A stretch of 64,000 nt of DNA from Paracoccus beibuensis (GCF_026162625.1 NZ_JAOTBD010000008.1:62001-126000), one strand, 5' to 3'. Positions 8,776 through 17,810 are shown, counted from the first letter of the stretch. Numbers and translations: made by a program. Notes: a model not told the origin generated them from the sequence alone.

Positions 8776-9983
8776 CCGACGCCTTCATCTATGACGCCGC
8801 CCGCACCCCGCGCGGCAAGGGCCGCCCCGATGGCAGCCTGCACGAGGTCACCTCGCTGGCGCTGTCGGCGCGCCTGCTGAACGCCGTCAAGGAACGGAAC
8901 AACCTGGAAGGCCACGCCGTCGAGGATGTGATCTGGGGCAATGTCACGCAGGTGAAGGAACAGGGCGGCTGCCTTGCTCGCAGCGCAGTGCTGGCCTCGG
9001 ACCTGGACCAACGCATCCCCGGCCTGTCGATCAACCGCTTCTGCGCCAGCGGCATGGAGGCGGTGAACCTGGCCGCCAATCAGGTCAAGGCCGGGGCCGG
9101 CAGCGCCTATATCGCTGGCGGGGTCGAGATGATGGGCCGCGTTGCGATGGGCAGCGACGGGGCGGCCATCGCGGTCGATCCGGGCCTGGCCATGCGGTCC
9201 TATTTCGTGCCGCAGGGGATCAGCGCCGACATCATCGCGACCGAATACGGCTTCAGCCGCGATGAGGCCGACGCGCTGGCCATCGAAAGCCAGCGGCGCG
9301 CCGCAAAAGCCTGGGAAGAAGGCCGGTTCAGCAGATCCATCGTGCCGGTCCTGGACCAGAACGGGCTGACGATCCTGGATCGCGACGAATACATGCGCCC
9401 CGGCACCACGGCCGAGGACCTGGCCAGGCTGAAGCCCGCCTTCAAGGAGATGGGCGAGGTGATGCCCGGCTTCGACAAGGTGGCGATGCTGAAATACCCG
9501 CATCTGGACCGCATCGACCACATCCACCACGCGGGCAACAGCAGCGGCATCGTCGACGGCGCCGCCGCCGTGCTGATCGGCAACGAGGAGTTCGGCCGTG
9601 CGCACGGGCTGAAGCCCCGCGCCCGCATCCGCGCCACCGCCAAGATCGGCACCGACCCGACGATCATGCTGACCGGCCCCGTTCCGGTGACCGAGAAGAT
9701 CCTGGCCGACAGCGGCATGTCGATCGGCGACATCGACCTGTTTGAGGTCAACGAGGCCTTTGCCGCCGTCGTCCTGCGCTTCATGCAGGCTTTCCAGACC
9801 GATCCCGCCCGCGTCAACGTGAACGGCGGCGCCATCGCCATGGGCCACCCCTTGGGTGCGACCGGCGCGATCATCATCGGCGCCCTGTTGGACGAGCTGG
9901 AACGGCAGGACAAGACGGTGGGGCTTGCGACGCTCTGCATCGCGTCGGGCATGGGCGCCGCCACCATCATCGAGCGCGTGTGA
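8772..9983 (+). CDS. fadA: Acetyl-CoA C-acyltransferase (3-ketoacyl-CoA thiolase)
   Basis: The 403-residue thiolase cleaves 3-ketoacyl-CoA to acetyl-CoA and a shortened acyl-CoA, the last beta-oxidation step. Key parts are the nucleophile Cys in LSINRFCASGMEAVNLAANQ (about residue 91), NEAFAAVVLRFMQAF, GGAIAMGHPLGATGA with the catalytic His, and the C-terminal TLCIASGMGAATIIERV with the second catalytic Cys. It begins MTDAFIYDAARTPRGKGR. It is coupled to the GST upstream by ATGA overlap and to the cupin downstream by TGATG. Confidence 0.97.
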   Translation: MTDAFIYDAARTPRGKGRPDGSLHEVTSLALSARLLNAVKERNNLEGHAVEDVIWGNVTQVKEQGGCLARSAVLASDLDQRIPGLSINRFCASGMEAVNLAANQVKAGAGSAYIAGGVEMMGRVAMGSDGAAIAVDPGLAMRSYFVPQGISADIIATEYGFSRDEADALAIESQRRAAKAWEEGRFSRSIVPVLDQNGLTILDRDEYMRPGTTAEDLARLKPAFKEMGEVMPGFDKVAMLKYPHLDRIDHIHHAGNSSGIVDGAAAVLIGNEEFGRAHGLKPRARIRATAKIGTDPTIMLTGPVPVTEKILADSGMSIGDIDLFEVNEAFAAVVLRFMQAFQTDPARVNVNGGAIAMGHPLGATGAIIIGALLDELERQDKTVGLATLCIASGMGAATIIERV

Positions 9984-10453
9984 TGGCGATCCTGCGCAAG
10001 GACACCGTACGGGTGACCGAGGGGGTGTCCGACTATCCGGACCCCTACGATCTGGGCCACGGTTTCCTGTCCTACCGCCACCTGACCGAGGCGGGCGGGC
10101 TGACGCAGTTCGGCATTGCGGTGGAAACGCTGCAGCCTGGCAAGCAAAGCAGCCAGCAGCACTGGGAGGAGCACGAGGACGAGTTCCTCTACATGCTCGA
10201 CGGTGCGCTGACGGTGGTCGAGGACGACACCGAGACCGTCATCCATCCGGGCGACGCCTGCTGCTGGAAGGCGGGCGTTCCGGTGGCCCATGTCCTGCGC
10301 AACGACAGCGGCCGCCCCGTGACCTACCTGATCGCCGGCAGCCGCCTGCCGCATAACGTGACGCATTACCGGGGGATCGACCTGGTCGGCACGCCCCGGG
10401 GCTATACGCATCTGGATGGCACCCCCTACCCGATGAAGGGAGAGACAGAATGA
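9983..10453 (+). CDS. Cupin domain protein within beta-oxidation operon
   Basis: The 156-residue protein is a single-domain cupin. Motif 1 is partly visible in QQHWEEHEDEFLYMLDGALT, with metal-ligand-like His and Glu residues, and motif 2 in HPGDACCWKAGVPVAHVLRN. The ATG at 9983 shares its A with the thiolase stop (TGATG). A GTG three bases earlier is possible but less likely. It overlaps the next gene by 4 bp. Cupins of this kind bind metal or small ligands and can act as enzymes or sensors. I cannot assign the reaction. Confidence 0.88.
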   Translation: MAILRKDTVRVTEGVSDYPDPYDLGHGFLSYRHLTEAGGLTQFGIAVETLQPGKQSSQQHWEEHEDEFLYMLDGALTVVEDDTETVIHPGDACCWKAGVPVAHVLRNDSGRPVTYLIAGSRLPHNVTHYRGIDLVGTPRGYTHLDGTPYPMKGETE

Positions 10454-12630
10454 CCGATTTCACCATGCAGACCGGGGATGACGGCGTCGCGGTCATCACC
10501 TGGGACGTCCCCGGCAAGTCGATGAACGTGCTGTCCATGGACGGGGCGCAGGCGCTGGACGGCCTGATCGACCGGGCCTTGGCGGACGAGGCCGTGAAGG
10601 GCATCGTCATCACCAGCGGCAAGAAGGACTTCGCCGCTGGGATGGACCTGAAGGTCATCGCGGGCATGAAGGACCAGGGCGGCGCGCAGGGCGTCTTCGA
10701 CGGCGTGATGACGCTGCATCACCTGCTGCGCAAGATCGAGCTGGCGGGCATGGACCCCAAGACCCGGAAGGGCGGCAAGCCCATCGCCTCGGCCCTGCCC
10801 GGCACCGCGCTCGGCATCGGGCTGGAACTGCCGCTGGCCACGCACCGCATCTTTGCGGCCGACAACCCGAAGGCCAGGATCGGCCTGCCCGAGATCATGG
10901 TCGGCATCTTCCCCGGCGCGGGCGGCACCACGCGGCTGTCGCGCAAATTGGGCGCCATGATGGCGGCGCCCTTCCTGCTGGAAGGCAAGCTGAACGACCC
11001 GAAGAAGGCCAAGGCCGCGGGCATCATCGACGAGGTCGCAGAAGATCCGCTGGCCGCCGCCAAGGCCTGGGTCCTGGAAGCGAAGGACGCCGACCTAGTC
11101 AAGCCGTGGGACGCCAAGGGCTACAAGATGCCGGGCGGAGAGCCGTTCCACCCGGCGGGCTTCATGACCTTCGTGGGCGCCTCGGCGATGGTGCATGGCA
11201 AGACGATGGGCGTCTATCCGGCAGCCAAGGCGCTGCTGTCGGCGGTCTACGAAGGCTCGATGGTGCCGTTCGACACCGCGCTGAAGATCGAGGCGCGCTG
11301 GTTCACGCATGTGCTGATGAACCCGTCCTCCACCGCAATGATCCGCAGCCTGTTCATCAACAAGGAGGCACTTGAAAAGGGCGCGAACCGCCCCGATGCA
11401 CCGGACCAGAGCGTCCGCAAGGTCGGTATCCTGGGCGCGGGCATGATGGGCGCGGGCATCGCCTATGTCAGCGCGATGGCGGGCATCGAGGTCGTGCTGA
11501 TCGATGCGGCCCAAGACAGCGCCGACCGCGGCAAAGCCTATTCCGAAGGCCTCCTGGACAAGGCCATCAGCCGCAAGAAGGCGACCGAGGAGAAGAAGGC
11601 CGAGGTCCTCGGCCGCATCACCGCGACCACGGACTATGCCGCGCTGGACGGCTGTGACCTGATCGTCGAGGCCGTGTTCGAAGACCCGAAGGTCAAGGCC
11701 GAGGTCACCAAGCGCGCCGAGGCTGTGATCCCGCAGGATTCGATCTTCGCGACCAACACCTCGACCCTGCCGATCAGCGACCTGGCCCGCGCCAGCGCCC
11801 GACCGGATCAGTTCATCGGCATCCACTTCTTCAGCCCCGTCGACAAGATGCTGCTGGTCGAGATCATCAAGGGCAAACAGACCGGACCCCGCGCTGTCGC
11901 CAAGGCCCTCGACTTCGTGCGCCAGATCCGCAAGACCCCGATCGTCGTCAACGACGAGCGGTTCTTCTACGCCAACCGCTGCATCATCCCCTATATCAAC
12001 GAGGGCATCCGCATGGTGGCCGAGGGCGTGAACCCGACGCTGGTGGAAAATGCCGCCAAGATGATGGGCATGCCGCTGGGGCCGCTGCAGCTGGTCGACG
12101 AGACCTCGATCGACCTGGGCGTCAAGATCGCCAGGGCCACCAAGGCGGCGATGGGCGATGCCTATCCCGACGGCGCGGTGGACGACGTGCTGTTCTGGAT
12201 GGCCGACAAGGGCCGTTCGGGCCGCAAGGGCGGCGCTGGCTTTTATGCCTACGAGGACGGGCAGCGCCAAGGCCTCTGGGAGGGCCTTGCGTCGCAATAT
12301 CCGCGTGCCGACGACCAGCCGCAGCTGCGCGACGTCCAGTACCGCCTGATGTTTGCGCAGTCGCTGGAAGCCGTCCGCGCGCTGGAAGACGGCGTGCTGG
12401 AGGAGATCCGCGAAGGCGATGTCGGCGCGATCCTTGGCTGGGGCTTCGCGCCATGGTCGGGCGGTCCCTTCGGCTGGCTGGACATCCTGGGCGCCGGCGA
12501 GGCCGTCGAGATCTGCGACCGTCTGGCGGCGGAACATGGCGACCGCTTCAAGGCCCCGCAGCTGCTGCGCGACATGGCCGCCAAGGGTGACAGCTTCTAT
12601 GGCCGCTTCGGCCAGCAGCAGGCCGCCTGA
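10450..12630 (+). CDS. Bifunctional enoyl-CoA hydratase / 3-hydroxyacyl-CoA dehydrogenase (FadB/FadJ type)
   Basis: The 726-residue protein performs hydration and NAD-dependent oxidation in beta-oxidation. Residues 1 to about 190 form the crotonase domain (FAAGMDLKVIAGMK, then ALPGTALGIGLELPLATH and GLPEIMVGIFPGAGGTTRL). From about 315 the Rossmann domain begins with VRKVGILGAGMMGAGIAYV, followed by FATNTSTLPISDLA, GIHFFSPVDKMLLVEII, and a C-terminal helical domain with LGWGFAPWSGGPFGWLD. It is the last gene of the GST-fadA-cupin-fadB set, coupled by ATGA overlap. It would pair with the thiolase as the trifunctional enzyme. Confidence 0.96.
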   Translation: MTDFTMQTGDDGVAVITWDVPGKSMNVLSMDGAQALDGLIDRALADEAVKGIVITSGKKDFAAGMDLKVIAGMKDQGGAQGVFDGVMTLHHLLRKIELAGMDPKTRKGGKPIASALPGTALGIGLELPLATHRIFAADNPKARIGLPEIMVGIFPGAGGTTRLSRKLGAMMAAPFLLEGKLNDPKKAKAAGIIDEVAEDPLAAAKAWVLEAKDADLVKPWDAKGYKMPGGEPFHPAGFMTFVGASAMVHGKTMGVYPAAKALLSAVYEGSMVPFDTALKIEARWFTHVLMNPSSTAMIRSLFINKEALEKGANRPDAPDQSVRKVGILGAGMMGAGIAYVSAMAGIEVVLIDAAQDSADRGKAYSEGLLDKAISRKKATEEKKAEVLGRITATTDYAALDGCDLIVEAVFEDPKVKAEVTKRAEAVIPQDSIFATNTSTLPISDLARASARPDQFIGIHFFSPVDKMLLVEIIKGKQTGPRAVAKALDFVRQIRKTPIVVNDERFFYANRCIIPYINEGIRMVAEGVNPTLVENAAKMMGMPLGPLQLVDETSIDLGVKIARATKAAMGDAYPDGAVDDVLFWMADKGRSGRKGGAGFYAYEDGQRQGLWEGLASQYPRADDQPQLRDVQYRLMFAQSLEAVRALEDGVLEEIREGDVGAILGWGFAPWSGGPFGWLDILGAGEAVEICDRLAAEHGDRFKAPQLLRDMAAKGDSFYGRFGQQQAA

Positions 12631-12640
12631 CGACTTCCGG

Positions 12641-12664
12641 GGGGCCGCAGGCGACTGTGGCCCC
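12641..12664 (+). terminator. GC-rich hairpin after the beta-oxidation operon
   Basis: GGGGCC (12641-12646) and GGCCCC (12659-12664) flank a 12-base loop, 11 bp after the fadB/fadJ stop. There is no strong T-run after it, so this is only a candidate end of the operon. Confidence 0.4.
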
Positions 12665-12801
12665 TCTGCCGCGATGCTGTTGTCACACAGCCGCAGGATG
12701 AAACTTTCGGGTGTTCATCTCGTTGATCTGCCGCCGTTTCAACATATGCTGCGCCGCAGAGGCCTGGGCTGTGTCCGGCCGGGGCTGACAAAGGGATTCG
12801 C

Positions 12802-13959
12802 ATGACCGACGACACACGCCGCCGCGCCGAGGCCGCCCAGGCCCAGATCGACGCGTTGACCAGCGCGCCGCTTGCCGAACCCGTCCCTCCGACACCCGAT
12901 CCGGCGACCGAGGCCGAGATCCGTCGCCGCATGGAGGAGATCGACCTGCGCGATTCGGGCTCGATCCTGCGCTTCGGCACCCGCGCGCAGGCCGATCTTC
13001 AGCAGATCAGCCAGCAGATGCTGGCCGACGTGAAGGCGAAAGAGGTGGGGCCGGCCGGCGACAGCCTCCGCGAGGTCGTGACGACCATCCGCGGGTTTTC
13101 GACCAGCGAACTGGACATGCGCCGCAGCCGCAGCTGGTGGGAAAAGCTGCTGGGACGCTCGGCGCCCTTCGCCAAGTTCGTCGCGAATTACGAACAGGTC
13201 CAGACGCAGATCGATCGCATCACCGCCGAACTGGAGTCGCACGAGCAGAAGCTGCTCAAGGACATCAAGTCGCTGGACATCCTGTATGACCGCACGCTGA
13301 CCTTCTATGACGAGCTGGCGCTGTATATCGCCGCCGGAGCGGAGAAGCTGCGCGAGCTGGACCGCGAGACGATTCCCGCCAAGGAGGCCGAGGTCGCCGC
13401 CCGCCCCGAACCCGACCAGGTGATCGAGGCGCAGGAGCTGCGCGACCTGCGCACGCTGCGCGACGACCTGGAACGCCGGGTCCACGACCTCAAGCTGACG
13501 CGGCAGGTGACGATGCAGTCGCTGCCCTCGATCCGGCTGGTCCAGGAAAACGACAAGTCGCTGGTGACCAAGATCAACTCGACCTTGGTGAACACCGTGC
13601 CGCTGTGGGAAACCCAGCTGGCGCAGGCCGTCACAATCCAGCGCGGGGCCGAGGCTGCCCGCGCGGTGCGCGAGGCCAGTGACCTGACGAACGAGCTGCT
13701 GACCCGCAACGCCGACAACCTGCGCCGGGCCAACACCGCGATCCGGACCGAGACCGAGCGTGGCGTCTTTGACATCGAGGCCGTCAAGACGGCGAATGCC
13801 CAGCTTATCGCCACCATCGAGGACAGCCTGCGCATCGCCGACGAAGGCCGGACCCGCCGCGCCGCCGCCGAGGGCGAGCTGACGCGGATGGAGGCCGAAC
13901 TGCGCGATACCCTTGCAGCGGCCTCGGCCCTGCCCAAGACCGTTGTGGCCAAGCGATGA
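12802..13959 (+). CDS. TelA/toxic anion resistance family protein
   Basis: The 385-residue protein matches the TelA family (PF05816), first linked to tellurite and toxic-anion tolerance and found in many stress operons, with unknown biochemistry. It is largely helical and charged. Visible family features are SRSWWEKLLGRSAPFAKFVANYE, the long helix with ITAELESHEQKLLKDIKSLD, then SLPSIRLVQENDKSLVTKIN and the C-terminal ALPKTVVAKR. No signal peptide or membrane helix is seen, so it is cytoplasmic. It overlaps the DUF2927 lipoprotein gene by 4 bp (13956-13959). Confidence 0.9.
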   Translation: MTDDTRRRAEAAQAQIDALTSAPLAEPVPPTPDPATEAEIRRRMEEIDLRDSGSILRFGTRAQADLQQISQQMLADVKAKEVGPAGDSLREVVTTIRGFSTSELDMRRSRSWWEKLLGRSAPFAKFVANYEQVQTQIDRITAELESHEQKLLKDIKSLDILYDRTLTFYDELALYIAAGAEKLRELDRETIPAKEAEVAARPEPDQVIEAQELRDLRTLRDDLERRVHDLKLTRQVTMQSLPSIRLVQENDKSLVTKINSTLVNTVPLWETQLAQAVTIQRGAEAARAVREASDLTNELLTRNADNLRRANTAIRTETERGVFDIEAVKTANAQLIATIEDSLRIADEGRTRRAAAEGELTRMEAELRDTLAAASALPKTVVAKR

Positions 13960-15005
13960 CAGTGATGTCGATGCCCCCCGCCCGGCCCTTGCCGATCTTG
14001 GGCGCCTTTCTGGCAGCGGCTCTGCTTCTGGCTGGCTGCGACGGCCGGCAGGCAGGCAGTGCGGTCGAGGTTGCCCGCCCGTCGCCCCGCCCCGCCTTGG
14101 GCGAGGCCGAGCCTGTGGATCAGGCCGCGCTTCGCCGTGCCCGCGCCGAACGCAACCGTGACGCGAACGCGGCGGCCATTCAGGCCTCGGCCCAGGCCAG
14201 CGACGCCAGCCGGACGCAGCGCGACTTCTATGCCGCCGTCGAGCGTCGCCTTCTGGACAACGGCCGCCTGCGCCGCGACCGCGTGCCGCTGGACGCCCCC
14301 ATCGATGCCAAGACGCTGGCCCGGAACTTCATGGCCATCGCGCTGCAGGACGAATACAGCGACACCGCCGACGGGCTGGTCGCGCAGCCGCGCCCCTCGC
14401 CCTTGCGGCGCTGGCAAGAGCCGGTGCGCCTCCAGTTGGAATTCGGGGCCTCGACCGCGGTGGCCGAACGTCCGGACTGGCGCGCCGAAGTGGCTGGATA
14501 TGCCGACCGCCTGGCCTCGGTCACCGGTCACTCCGTCGGCCTGACGGCCCGCGACGGCAACTTCGTCGTCCTCGTCCTGAACGAGGACGAACGTCGTGCC
14601 ATCGGTCCGCGGCTGAGCGAACTGGTCCCCGGCATCCCTGCCCGGGATGTCGCCAGGCTGGTCGACCTGCCGCCCTCGATCAGCTGCTCGGTCTTCGCCT
14701 ATTCGCGCGGCAACGACAGCAGCTATGCCCATGCCGTCGCCGTCATCCGCGCCGAGCTGCCCCGCCTGCTGCGCAGTTCTTGCATCCATGAGGAACTGGC
14801 CCAGGGTATGGGCCTTGCCAACGACAGCCCCGACGCCCGCCCTTCGATGTTCAACGACGACGAAGAATTCGCCCTGCTGACCCGCCATGACGAGCTGTTG
14901 CTGCAGATGCTCTACGATCCACGGCTGCGCCCTGGAATGTCGGCCGCCGAAGCCGCACCGATCGTTCACCGCATCGCGGCCGAGCTTCTGGGCGAGCGCA
15001 CCTGA
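13956..15005 (+). CDS. DUF2927 domain lipoprotein
   Basis: The 349-residue product starts with a lipoprotein signal (LGAFLAAALLLAGC), with the lipobox Cys near residue 28. A low-complexity Arg/Ala linker follows. The body carries the DUF2927-type region, with HSVGLTARDGNFVVLVLNED, SCSVFAYSRGNDSSYAHAVAVIRAE and SCIHEELAQGMGLANDSPDA, and then SMFNDDEEFALLTRHDELLL. The HEELAQ segment resembles a metalloprotease-like helix (HE plus a later Asp or Glu), but that is only suggestive. It is coupled to the TelA gene by ATGA, so the pair probably works together at the envelope. Confidence 0.85.
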   Translation: MTVMSMPPARPLPILGAFLAAALLLAGCDGRQAGSAVEVARPSPRPALGEAEPVDQAALRRARAERNRDANAAAIQASAQASDASRTQRDFYAAVERRLLDNGRLRRDRVPLDAPIDAKTLARNFMAIALQDEYSDTADGLVAQPRPSPLRRWQEPVRLQLEFGASTAVAERPDWRAEVAGYADRLASVTGHSVGLTARDGNFVVLVLNEDERRAIGPRLSELVPGIPARDVARLVDLPPSISCSVFAYSRGNDSSYAHAVAVIRAELPRLLRSSCIHEELAQGMGLANDSPDARPSMFNDDEEFALLTRHDELLLQMLYDPRLRPGMSAAEAAPIVHRIAAELLGERT

Positions 15006-15023
15006 CGCGCCCGCCGCTCTCAC

Positions 15024-15040
15024 TGGTAGCGCTAGCGCCA
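15024..15040. promoter_or_regulatory. Palindromic operator-like site before the sugar kinase
   Basis: TGGTAGCGCTAGCGCCA lies 44 bp before the kinase start and contains the perfect 10-bp palindrome GCGCTAGCGC (15029-15038). It is immediately followed by ATGTTATAGATT, which could be a -10 region. The site resembles operators of LacI-family sugar regulators, whose centre is usually a CG or GCGC core. No such regulator is in the window. Confidence 0.4.
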
Positions 15041-15084
15041 ATGTTATAGATTGTCCGGCAACGGAGATGAAACGGGGAACGGGC

Positions 15085-15996
15085 ATGATCCTGTGTGCAG
15101 GCGAATCGCTGATCGACATGGTTCCTGAAGGCGGCGCTTTCCGGCCGCTCGTCGGCGGGTCGGTCTACAACACCGCCGTGGCGCTTGGTCGCCTTGGACA
15201 GCAGACGGCCTATCTCTGGCCGGTCAGCCGCGACCCGTTCGGCGACCAGATCCTGCGCCCGCTGGCCGAGGCGGGTGTCGATACCTCGCTCTGCCCCCGC
15301 ACCGACCGGCTGACGACCCTTGCCCTCGTCGCACTGACAAACGGCGAGGCGCGCTATTCCTTCTATGACGAAGGTTCGGCCGGGCGCATGCTGCAATGGC
15401 AGGACATCGCGCCGCTGCCCGATACCGTCACCGCTCTCTTTGCCGGCGGGATCAGCTTGGTGCCGGACCCCTGCGGCACCACGATCGAGACGCTGATCGG
15501 CCGGCACCACGACCGCCTGCCGGTGATGATCGACCCAAACATCAGGCCGCTGTTCATTACCGATCCCGGTGCCTATCGTGCACGCCTCGCGCGCCTTCTT
15601 CCGATGGCGGACATCGTCAAGCTGTCGTCGGATGACCTCGAATGGCTGCACCCGGACCTGTCATCCGAGGATGCCGCCCGTCGCGTGCTGGACGCCGGTC
15701 CCCGCATCGTCCTGCAGACCGGAGGAGCGGCCGGCGCCACCGCGATCTGGCCGGGGGGGACCGTCACCGCCCCGGCCGTCCGCACGACGGTCGCCGACAC
15801 GATCGGTGCAGGCGACACGTTCAACGCCGGGGTGCTTGCCAGCCTCGACCGTCACGGCTTGTTGACCAAGCAGGGGATTGCCCGGATCACGCCGGACCAG
15901 ATCGTTGCGGCACTGACGCTCGGCGCCCAGGCCGCCTCGATCACCGTGTCACGCCCCGGCGCCAATCCGCCTTGGTCGCACGAGATGCCCGCCTGA
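15085..15996 (+). CDS. PfkB-family carbohydrate kinase, probably fructokinase
   Basis: The 303-residue cytoplasmic kinase phosphorylates a sugar with ATP. It shows the N-terminal GG-containing motif (ILCAGESLIDMVPEGG and RPLVGGSVYNTAVALGRLGQ) and the C-terminal PfkB signature VADTIGAGDTFNAGVLASLD with the catalytic Asp. The combination GESLIDM and the length of about 300 suit fructokinase. The start at 15085 is preferred; an ATG at 15067 would add six residues but has GGAG directly against it. Convergent with hflX across a palindromic spacer. Confidence 0.9.
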   Translation: MILCAGESLIDMVPEGGAFRPLVGGSVYNTAVALGRLGQQTAYLWPVSRDPFGDQILRPLAEAGVDTSLCPRTDRLTTLALVALTNGEARYSFYDEGSAGRMLQWQDIAPLPDTVTALFAGGISLVPDPCGTTIETLIGRHHDRLPVMIDPNIRPLFITDPGAYRARLARLLPMADIVKLSSDDLEWLHPDLSSEDAARRVLDAGPRIVLQTGGAAGATAIWPGGTVTAPAVRTTVADTIGAGDTFNAGVLASLDRHGLLTKQGIARITPDQIVAALTLGAQAASITVSRPGANPPWSHEMPA

Positions 15997-16024
15997 TCAT
16001 CGGGGTGGGTCCGGGAGGGGCATT

Positions 16025-16077
16025 GTCCCGCCCGGCGGGGGGCGCGGGGGGCTGGCCCCCCGCCACTGTCGCGGGAC
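16025..16077. repeat. G6/C6 palindromic intergenic element, copy 2, nested hairpin
   Basis: An inner stem GCGGGGGGC (16044-16052) pairs with GCCCCCCGC (16055-16063). An outer stem GTCCCGC (16025-16031) pairs with GCGGGAC (16071-16077). The element sits between the convergent sugar kinase and hflX genes, so it may stop transcription from both sides, although no T-run follows. It shares the G6/C6 core and the GCGGGACGC tail with the copy near 54.55 kb. Confidence 0.75.
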
Positions 16078-16095
16078 GCCAACAACCGTCGCGGC

Positions 16096-17487
16096 TCAAT
16101 CCGCCGGATGCCACCCGCCCGGACGCGGCTGGTCGGGCTCGTCGTCCTCATCCGGCTCGGCCGCCGTGCCGGTGAAGGCCTCGAAGGCGCCCTTCTGCCG
16201 CGCGGTCCAGCGCAGATACAGGTGCAGGCCGTTCTCGCCGGCCTCTTCCCGCTCGACCACGCCCACCTCGTGCAGCCACGCGCGGCTGCGACCGTCGGCA
16301 AAATCCAGAACCACGCTCTCCTCGACCCGCGGTTCGTCCAGGGCGTTGCCCAGCAGATGGTCGATGGCGGCGATCAGATCGTCCAGCCCTTCGCCCGACA
16401 GGGCGCTGACGGCTTGCACGCCCTCGGTGCGGGCATCCGTGCGGCGCAGCGCGGCCCGGGTGTCCGCACCCAGCGCGTCGATCTTGTTCCAGACCTCGAT
16501 GGCGGCGACGTCTTCGTCCACGCCCAGGCTGTCCAGGATTTCGGCCACGTCGGCGGCCTGCTCCTCGGTCTCGGGGTGGCTGATGTCGCGGATATGCAGG
16601 ATCAGGTCAGCCTCCAGCACCTCCTCCAGCGTGGCGCGGAAGGCCGCGACCAGCTCGGTCGGCAGGTCCGAGATGAATCCCACCGTGTCCGAGAGGATGA
16701 TCTTCCGCCCCGAGGACCCGCCACCCGCATCCGGCAGGCGGATCGCACGCATCGTGGGGTCCAGCGTCGCGAACAGCATATCCTTGGCAAAGACCTCGGC
16801 CCCGGTCAGCCGGTTGAACAGCGTCGACTTGCCGGCGTTGGTGTAGCCGACCAGCGCCACGATCGGGTAAGGCACCTTGGCCCGCGCGGCACGGTGCAGC
16901 GTGCGGGTCTTGACCACGCGGTCCAACTGGCGGCGCAGGCGCGTCATTTGTTCGTCGATGGCGCGGCGGTCGGCCTCGATCTGCGTTTCGCCCGGTCCGC
17001 CCACGAAGCCAAGCCCGCCCCGCTGGCGTTCAAGGTGTGTCCAGGCCCGCACCAGCCGGGTGCGCTGGTAGGACAGGGCGGCAAGCTCGACCTGCAGCAC
17101 CCCCTCGCGGGTGCGCGCGCGGTCGGCGAAGATTTCCAGGATCAGCCCGGTTCGGTCCAGAAGCTTGACGCCCCATTCCTTTTCCAGGTTTCGCTGCTGG
17201 ACGGGCGTCACCGGCCCGTCGACCAGGACCAACTCGACCTCGGCCGCCTCGAGCCGCTCGTTGATCTCGGCCAGCTTGCCCTTGCCGAACAGCTTGCCGG
17301 GATTGGGCTCGCGGAGATTGGCGACCTCGGAACCGACCATCTCGATCCCAGGCAGCGCCAGAGCCAGCGCCACGGCCTCGGCCAGCGCATGTTCAGGCTC
17401 GCGCCGCTGCGTCCGCGCGCGACCCAGGTCGGGGTGAATCACATAGGCGCGGGTCGGCTTCGCCTCGGTTTCCGTCAACTCCGCCAA
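16096..17487 (-). CDS. hflX: GTPase HflX
   Basis: The 463-residue ribosome-associated GTPase splits stalled or stressed ribosomes. It has an N-terminal HflX domain (VDGPVTPVQQRNLEKEWGVK, DRTGLILEIFADRARTREG), a coiled linker with GGLGFVGGPGETQIEADRR, then the G domain with G1 GYTNAGKSTLFN, G3 DTVGFISDLP and G4 NKID. It begins with TTG at 17487, directly next to the hfq stop, with TGAAGGCG as ribosome site inside the end of hfq. The hfq-hflX order is conserved in proteobacteria and implies co-expression. Confidence 0.97.
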   Translation of the reverse strand: MAELTETEAKPTRAYVIHPDLGRARTQRREPEHALAEAVALALALPGIEMVGSEVANLREPNPGKLFGKGKLAEINERLEAAEVELVLVDGPVTPVQQRNLEKEWGVKLLDRTGLILEIFADRARTREGVLQVELAALSYQRTRLVRAWTHLERQRGGLGFVGGPGETQIEADRRAIDEQMTRLRRQLDRVVKTRTLHRAARAKVPYPIVALVGYTNAGKSTLFNRLTGAEVFAKDMLFATLDPTMRAIRLPDAGGGSSGRKIILSDTVGFISDLPTELVAAFRATLEEVLEADLILHIRDISHPETEEQAADVAEILDSLGVDEDVAAIEVWNKIDALGADTRAALRRTDARTEGVQAVSALSGEGLDDLIAAIDHLLGNALDEPRVEESVVLDFADGRSRAWLHEVGVVEREEAGENGLHLYLRWTARQKGAFEAFTGTAAEPDEDDEPDQPRPGGWHPAD

Positions 17488-17721
17488 TCAGTCGTCGCCT
17501 TCATAGAGGCTGATCGGCTGCCCCGGCATGATCGTGCTGATGGCGTGCTTGTAGACAAGCTGAGATTGCCCATCGCGGCGCAAAAGTACGCAGAAGTTGT
17601 CGAACCAGGTGATGACCCCCTGCAGCTTGACGCCATTGATCAGGAAGATGGTGACGGGCACCTTGGCCTTGCGGACGTGGTTCAGGAACGCGTCCTGCAG
17701 GTTCTGCTTGTCGCCAGCCAT
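17488..17721 (-). CDS. hfq: RNA chaperone Hfq
   Basis: Hfq is the hexameric Sm-like protein that pairs small RNAs with mRNAs. The 77-residue product has Sm1 ([35 protein letters not shown]) and Sm2 ([13 protein letters not shown] with the YKHA core). It lacks the long acidic C-terminal tail of enterobacterial Hfq, as expected in alphaproteobacteria. The ATG at 17721 begins [12 protein letters not shown]. It is followed at once by hflX. Confidence 0.98.
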   Translation of the reverse strand: MAGDKQNLQDAFLNHVRKAKVPVTIFLINGVKLQGVITWFDNFCVLLRRDGQSQLVYKHAISTIMPGQPISLYEGDD

Positions 17722-17793
17722 TTGTTTGCGTCCGTTTTTTCACTGTCCGATGAGATGAAACATCTAAGCCGTCGCCGCAGGCCATGCAACATC

Positions 17794-17810
17794 CGCGCAA
17801 CATCTGCGCG
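17794..17810 (-). terminator. Short hairpin between trkH and hfq
   Basis: CGCGCA (17794-17799) pairs with TGCGCG (17805-17810) around a five-base loop. It lies 31 bp after the trkH stop and could attenuate read-through into hfq, which is 73 bp further. No T-run is present, so this is weak. Confidence 0.3.

Noticed and set aside
11095..12537. Minus-strand open frame of about 480 codons opposite the FadB/FadJ gene
   Set aside because: It is antisense to a clear bifunctional enzyme and has no ribosome site.
13305..15119. Minus-strand open frame of about 604 codons opposite TelA and DUF2927 genes
   Set aside because: It is antisense to coupled genes with clear signal peptide and family motifs, and is itself without recognisable domains.
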